Shown: one piece after another, positions 59,148 through 64,000 of the stretch | Layout of the letters: each line of letters opens with the position of its first letter | Numbering within the stretch: the stretch's first letter is position 1 | Notes under the pieces: generated by a model | Told to the model about the DNA's origin: nothing | Seen by the model: only the letters and a program-made list of their open reading frames with translations | Databases searched by the model: none | Translations under genes and position numbers: made by a program | Assembly: GCA_025357875.1 (NCBI GenBank) | Contig: JANYLK010000218.1 | Location: 88,127-152,126, forward strand | Length of the DNA: 64,000 nt | Direction of reading: 5' to 3' | Source of the DNA: Granulicella sp. | Lineage (GTDB): Bacteria; Acidobacteriota; Terriglobia; Terriglobales; Acidobacteriaceae

Positions 59148-60638
59148 TTACTCCCGCGTGATCGCCCTGGCAACGTCTGCCCAAGTTGCCTGGAGGGCGT
59201 CGCCGAACTGCGCCCATGGAGCCGCGCCGGCCTCCAGCACCGGCATCACCAGCGTCACCTTGGTTCCACGCCCTGGACGGCTGACGATCTCTACCTCGGC
59301 CTGGTTTCCGTAGAGGACCTCCATGCGCTCGCGAACGTTCCGCATGCCGATTCCTCCTGCTCTATTTCCAGCGCCGTTCCCCATTCCGGCGCGCACGGCT
59401 TCGCTGGCGAGGACGCCCAGTGCGATCGCGGGTTCAGAGTCCATGCCGATGCCGTCATCTTCAACTTCGATAAGAAGCCGTCCGTCTGAAAGAATCCGGC
59501 TACGCAGCGTCACCGTGCCTCCGCCGATTCGTGGCTCCAGTCCGTGCTTGATAGAGTTTTCGATCAGCGGTTGCAGCAGCATACTCGGTACCACTACAGG
59601 CAACGTCTCCTCGGATATCTCCTTCACTACTTTGAGCTTTTCACCAAAGCGTACGACTTCAATGTCAAGGTAATCGTCCGTGAACGCAAGCTCTTCGGAG
59701 AACGGCACGAACGCGTCGCGATGCTTCAACAGCACGCGCAGTATATTTGCTAACTTCACGATCATCTCGCGCGCCAGCTCGGGCTGCGATCGAACCAGCG
59801 AAGCGATGGAGTTTAGAGTGTTGAACAAGAAATGCGGATTGATCTGCCGTTGCAAAGCATCCAGGCGCGCCTCCATCAACAAACGGCCCTGCTCTTCCAG
59901 CTTGCGTTCGATGCGAATCGCACTCCAGATCTTTAGCGGAATTCCAACGACCACCGGCGCACACGCGCAGATTGCAAGTTCTACTAGCCAGTACGGCGAA
60001 TGCAACTCGAAGAACATGCCTGGATAGAACCGCGATAACATGCTCGTGCAAAACTGTATCGCGGTTATAAGGACAAGCAGCAGAATCTGTCTATCAAATT
60101 GAGGCCGGCGCAGGTTCCTCGTTACCCAGCGATACAGACTCAGATCGATCATTGGGGAAAACGACCACACCTCTTCGCGCTTGGTAAACCTGCCATACAG
60201 GCCCGCGATTACCCCGACCGTAAGGTTTACGGGCAGCGTCCAGAATTCCCCATGCCATACCGCAGGGATCGACAGTGCGGCGCCGCCCAGCATCGCGGTA
60301 CCCGGTCCAAGGAGCAAACCCAGTAGGATGGTCGTCTCAAACGAAATGTCCGCGGCGTAAAAGTTCGGCACCCGCACTCGAATCCAGACGCCGAGTGTCA
60401 GCGGCACGCAGATGGTAGCCAGCAGGCCGAGCATCTGTCGGCGGCCTCGACGCGGCAGTAAGAGCAACTTCTTGAACGTGTTTGAACGCGCCAGCGAACT
60501 GGACACGGCCGCAGCCACGCCGAGTTTGATCAGCAGCGTGATCAAGATCAGACTGTCCGGCACCTGCGCAACAATAGCGTGTGTCATCCCATGCGCCATA
60601 TCCAATACTCTATTTGTTTGTCGTTGTTTGTCATCCAA
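59148..60638 (-). CDS. LytS/YehU-family sensor histidine kinase
   Basis: LQRQINPHFLFNTLNSIASLVRSQPELAREMIVKLANILRVLLK; PSMLLQPLIENSIKHGLEPRIGGGTVTL; GIGMRNVRERMEVLYG. Confidence 0.93.
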   Translation of the reverse strand: MDDKQRQTNRVLDMAHGMTHAIVAQVPDSLILITLLIKLGVAAAVSSSLARSNTFKKLLLLPRRGRRQMLGLLATICVPLTLGVWIRVRVPNFYAADISFETTILLGLLLGPGTAMLGGAALSIPAVWHGEFWTLPVNLTVGVIAGLYGRFTKREEVWSFSPMIDLSLYRWVTRNLRRPQFDRQILLLVLITAIQFCTSMLSRFYPGMFFELHSPYWLVELAICACAPVVVGIPLKIWSAIRIERKLEEQGRLLMEARLDALQRQINPHFLFNTLNSIASLVRSQPELAREMIVKLANILRVLLKHRDAFVPFSEELAFTDDYLDIEVVRFGEKLKVVKEISEETLPVVVPSMLLQPLIENSIKHGLEPRIGGGTVTLRSRILSDGRLLIEVEDDGIGMDSEPAIALGVLASEAVRAGMGNGAGNRAGGIGMRNVRERMEVLYGNQAEVEIVSRPGRGTKVTLVMPVLEAGAAPWAQFGDALQATWADVARAITRE

Positions 60639-60740
60639 AGAGAGCGTGGAGTCGCATTTAGGATCGATCTACGCGCTGCTTGCATCGATCCACGATCCCG
60701 GTCATCCAAAAACTCTCCACCTGGTCCGTATAATCAAGTT

Positions 60741-61394
60741 ATGCCTTTCGAATCCATTCGCAAACTCGCCGATGCCGATTTCCCCACTCGCTGGGGACAG
60801 TTCCGCATCCTCGGCTTTGAAGGCATCGTCGCCAATCCGGAACCATGCAACGACGCGGTTCCCGCGCCCGCGAAACGCATCGAGACGGCCGTCGTGCTTG
60901 TGATGGGCGATATTGTTCCGGCCAAACCCGGAGCAGCGGCGCCTGTCGTACGCATCCACTCGCAATGCCTTACTGGAGACGTATTTCACTCGTTGCGCTG
61001 CGATTGCCGTCAGCAGCTCGAGCTGGCCCTTGCGACAATCGCCGACGCAGGCGCCGGTATCCTTATCTACGAGGACCAGGAAGGCCGCGGGATCGGGCTC
61101 ATGGCGAAGCTTCAGGCCTACGAGTTGCAGGATCAGGGCCTCGACACCATGGAAGCTAACCTCGAACTCGGCTATCGCGCCGACTGCCGGGTGTACGAAC
61201 TTCCCGCCGCCATTCTCAAAATGCTCGGCGTCCAATCGGTTCGCCTGATCACCAACAATCCTGAGAAGGTCGATGCGTTGGAATCCGTTGGCATCATCGT
61301 CGCCGAGCGCATTTCCGCGGAGGTTGCGCCAGAGCCGACCTTTGAGAGGTATTTGAAGACCAAACAGGAAAAGATGGGCCACCTGGTCAGCTAG
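60741..61394 (+). CDS. ribA: GTP cyclohydrolase II
   Basis: VRIHSQCLTGDVFHSLRCDCRQQLELALATIADAGAGILIYEDQEGRGIGLMAKLQAYELQDQGLDTMEAN. Confidence 0.95.
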   Translation: MPFESIRKLADADFPTRWGQFRILGFEGIVANPEPCNDAVPAPAKRIETAVVLVMGDIVPAKPGAAAPVVRIHSQCLTGDVFHSLRCDCRQQLELALATIADAGAGILIYEDQEGRGIGLMAKLQAYELQDQGLDTMEANLELGYRADCRVYELPAAILKMLGVQSVRLITNNPEKVDALESVGIIVAERISAEVAPEPTFERYLKTKQEKMGHLVS

Positions 61395-62548
61395 ATGGGT
61401 CCTCGGCAAATTCACATCGTAGCCAAGGTTCCACGTAATCCTTCCATCCGTTCGGCAGATTCCTGGGGCTATACGTCTCATCCATTTCCAACTTTTGGGC
61501 AACGCTTGCATGGATTACTGACCCTGGGGGGATCACCCTGCTCGACCCAAGCGGGATCGTCCATTTCTTTGTCTTTGTTGTCCAGTCGTAGACCCTGCGT
61601 GGGACAATTTCCAGCGGCCACCAATTCCACTTCAACGATTGATGAATTGGCTGGGCTGAGTCGGGCGGAACCGGTGGCGGAGGCGGAAATCGTCCAAGAA
61701 TCATCAGAACCCGTTGAGGATCGACGAGTAGACCAAACTTAACAACCTCGCACATCATCCATTCCAGCGTGATCTGCGAAAGTCCGCTATCTGCGCTGGG
61801 ATAGGACCCTCCGATGTCGGAGTGCACTCCCGCAAACCAAACCTGGTGGATAGTCTGCTGTTCTTCATCAAGCTTTTTCGGCAGCGCGGCCCCCCACAGG
61901 TTATTGCGGAAGAAGCACCGTCGTTCGTCGATCGACAAAGCGTGCACGCCATGCGTCATACTGGGGTTCTGCGCGGTGTACGGTAGCTTGAGCGGGTCCC
62001 AAATAATACCAACGGAACTCACCGTATCCCATACACCCACGACGTGCAGTTTCGGGCTGCGGCTGTAGGTACTCTTAAAGCCTTCGGCCTCTTTAAGGGT
62101 GGGCAACATTCCATCCGCCGTACGCGTATGGCGCGCATACATCTTCAAGATGTATGGGATCATGCCTTCGTTGCCGACATGCAGTAGCCCATACATGTGG
62201 ATCATGCCGGCAAGCGCACGTACCGTGTATGCTCCACGGCTGAACCCAAAGAGATAAATCCGGTCGCCTTCTTTGTATCCGTTCATCAGGAAACGATAGG
62301 CATCGCCGACATACCGCAATAGACCTTCGCCGAAACCAAGGCCCATCACCACTGAAAATGCGGCTTCTAGCCGGTTGCGCGAAGTAGGCGAGCCCTCGGT
62401 TCCAACTCCCGGATGGTAGTAGGCGACCTGCTTTTCATCGTCGAGACTGAGGGCTCGGTAGAGGTTCACTACATTCGAATTCCGGTCGCCATACTCGTTG
62501 CCGGTGCCGTCGCAGCAGATCACAATGTTCTTCGACACGACTGCCTCC
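61387..62548 (-). CDS. DUF2235-family alpha/beta hydrolase-like protein
   Basis: KNIVICCDGTGNEYGDRNSNVVNLYRAL...VAYYHPGVGTEGSP; GFSRGAYTVRALAGMIHMYGLL; start approximate (MEAVVSKN). Confidence 0.88.
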
Positions 62549-62593
62549 ATAAAAGTGAACGAGCCCATTTCACCCAAAGTCAAACACTCGATT

Positions 62594-63154
62594 TCAAGAA
62601 CGTCGTTCGTGCCACAGCCGATACACGCCCCAGGCGGCAGCGGAGCAGTTGTCGACGACGCTTCCATCGAGCAGCATCGTCTCGAACTCGGCCACACCTA
62701 CTCGATGTACTTCGAGGCCAATCTCTTCGGCGTCGCGGTCATGCTCGCCTTGTGTAAGTCTCTCGGCAAGGTATACGTGCTGCTTTTGATTCATCACTCC
62801 GTAGCCAATTTGTAACGTGGTCAGCAGGGTCATGCGCTCTGCGATCAAACCGGTTTCCTCGCGTAGTTCGCCGCGAGCCATCTCTTCGGGATCTACATTC
62901 GCAATCTCCCAGCCTCCTTGCGGAAGCTCCAGGAATCGCGCGCCAACCGTATAACGGAACTGCTCGACCAGATAAATGAAGTCGCCCTGCGGCGTGGATT
63001 CGATTGGGATGATGATGCACGCAGGGTCTTTGTCGATTACGCCGTAGATGCCGCGCTCGCCGTTCGCTCGCTCGATTACGTCCTCGCGAACGCGCGTCCA
63101 CTTATTGCGGTAGACTTCGCGGCTGCTAATCGTTTTGATCTCGCGATCGCTCAG
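62594..63154 (-). CDS. NUDIX hydrolase (ADP-ribose pyrophosphatase-like); probable CTG start at 63154
   Basis: LSDREIKTISSREVYRNKWTRVREDVIERANG; Nudix box GGWEIANVDPEEMARGELREETGLIAERM. Confidence 0.9.
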   Translation of the reverse strand: MSDREIKTISSREVYRNKWTRVREDVIERANGERGIYGVIDKDPACIIIPIESTPQGDFIYLVEQFRYTVGARFLELPQGGWEIANVDPEEMARGELREETGLIAERMTLLTTLQIGYGVMNQKQHVYLAERLTQGEHDRDAEEIGLEVHRVGVAEFETMLLDGSVVDNCSAAAWGVYRLWHERRS

Positions 63155-64000
63155 GCCTTCTTCTCCGTTGCCCAATACACGGCATACTTCTCGTCTGTGA
63201 CGCGATACATTGGCTTTACCGCGAGAGCACCCTTCGCAGATTTCGATTTGAACTGCAGATCTTTTGTCGATACGACCTCGATCCAATCAGCCGCATCGCC
63301 ACCTGAAGCGACCGGTGCCTTGGCTGGAGAGCCAAGGTCCGCAGGCTTCGGGCCTGTATCGAACCCACCAATCTTCAGCGGGCCATCCCTTGGACCGAGG
63401 CCGAGATCGGCGGCCACTACCAGCGGCCCGTACAGCGCCGCGCTCATCACCGAGTCGCTGAGGAGCGGTTCGGAGTGAAGACGCATGGGCAACGACAACT
63501 CAACCTTGTCGCCGTCGCGCCAGTCGCGCGTGAGAGATATATAGCTGCCCGCTTGGGCAAACGCCTCAAGCTCGCGGCCATTCACTCGCACCGATCCTCC
63601 ATCCACAACCCAGCCCGGAATACGTACGTGTATCGTTCTCCGTTGAGGCGTAGAAACCTTGATTCGGAGCGTAGTTCCCTGCTCGGACGGAAACGAAGTC
63701 TCTTGACGCAGTCCGAACTTCTGTTCTGGCCAGTTCAGTTCAGACGCGATGAATTGATTGACCCATACGCCGTCTGCATCATGAAAGTAGATTGTGTCGT
63801 TGAACTTGGCGAACTCTTCGGCACCCGTGCCTGTGCAGCACCAGAAGGATTCTTCCGCGGAGTTGAAGTGACGCCAATAGCCCGCCGCGAGTGGGAAGAA
63901 ATACTGTTTCAGCCCCTGCGAGTTCTGCGTTCCCATGCGGCAGTTCCAAAGGCTTCGTTCGTACGCATCCATCCAGCGCGCATCGCCGCTCCACGCAAAG
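63151..64000 (-). CDS. GH127/DUF1680 (beta-L-arabinofuranosidase-like) protein, C-terminal part, runs off right edge
   Basis: Open to 64000 in frame (FAWSGDARWMDAYERSLWN); SFWCCTGTGAEEFAKFNDTIYFHD; HVRIPGWVVDGGSVRVNGREL. Confidence 0.85.
   Translation of the reverse strand, partial: FAWSGDARWMDAYERSLWNCRMGTQNSQGLKQYFFPLAAGYWRHFNSAEESFWCCTGTGAEEFAKFNDTIYFHDADGVWVNQFIASELNWPEQKFGLRQETSFPSEQGTTLRIKVSTPQRRTIHVRIPGWVVDGGSVRVNGRELEAFAQAGSYISLTRDWRDGDKVELSLPMRLHSEPLLSDSVMSAALYGPLVVAADLGLGPRDGPLKIGGFDTGPKPADLGSPAKAPVASGGDAADWIEVVSTKDLQFKSKSAKGALAVKPMYRVTDEKYAVYWATEKKA

Noticed and set aside
1-64000. CRISPR arrays, rRNA operons, transposases or prophage
   Set aside because: No regularly spaced repeats, rRNA signatures, DDE/tyrosine recombinase ORFs or phage structural genes recognised on either strand.

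Overview
The window looks like a chromosomal segment of an Acidobacteriota-type bacterium; this is inferred from gene content and protein style, with no search run. From 1 to about 18.6 kb the minus strand carries a nearly continuous flagellar cluster: flgB-flgC-fliE-fliF-fliG-fliH-fliI-fliJ-fliK-flgD-flgE-fliN-like-fliO-fliP-fliQ-fliR-flhB-flhA-fliM-fliN, then a Cys-rich GspE-N-domain protein that runs off the left edge and is missing from the ORF track. Next come a tandem RND efflux operon (OMF, two RND pumps, MFP), a hopanoid-type glycosyltransferase, an MFS transporter, queF, an M48 protease, two pseudopilins, and a secretin with TPR and cohesin-like regions. The right part holds smpB, two Tat-type ferritin-like proteins, a nitroreductase, an alpha/beta hydrolase, ubiX, uvrA, a CPBP protease, a pyrE interrupted by an in-frame amber codon, mtnA, a USP-Crp/Fnr-USP locus, a bshA-like glycosyltransferase, a BlaI/M56 locus, a LytS-like kinase, ribA, a DUF2235 protein, a NUDIX hydrolase and a partial GH127 protein. 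The most notable items are: (i) a BlaI-type locus with two matching TACGA-N6-TCGTA palindromes, a secreted thioredoxin-like gene, and an M56 - GWxTD - 3x TonB_C fusion whose 3' end is frameshifted; (ii) GTGA-N6-TCAC sites upstream of both USP genes, next to a Crp/Fnr regulator with a CRP-like recognition helix, plus small Cys-containing ORFs; (iii) an otherwise intact pyrE with one TAG; (iv) dispersed 'FERSEES'-type repeats inside the leader regions of both pseudopilin ORFs; (v) probable CTG start codons in CTGA overlaps for flhA and the NUDIX gene. No CRISPR array, rRNA, tRNA or transposase was recognised.
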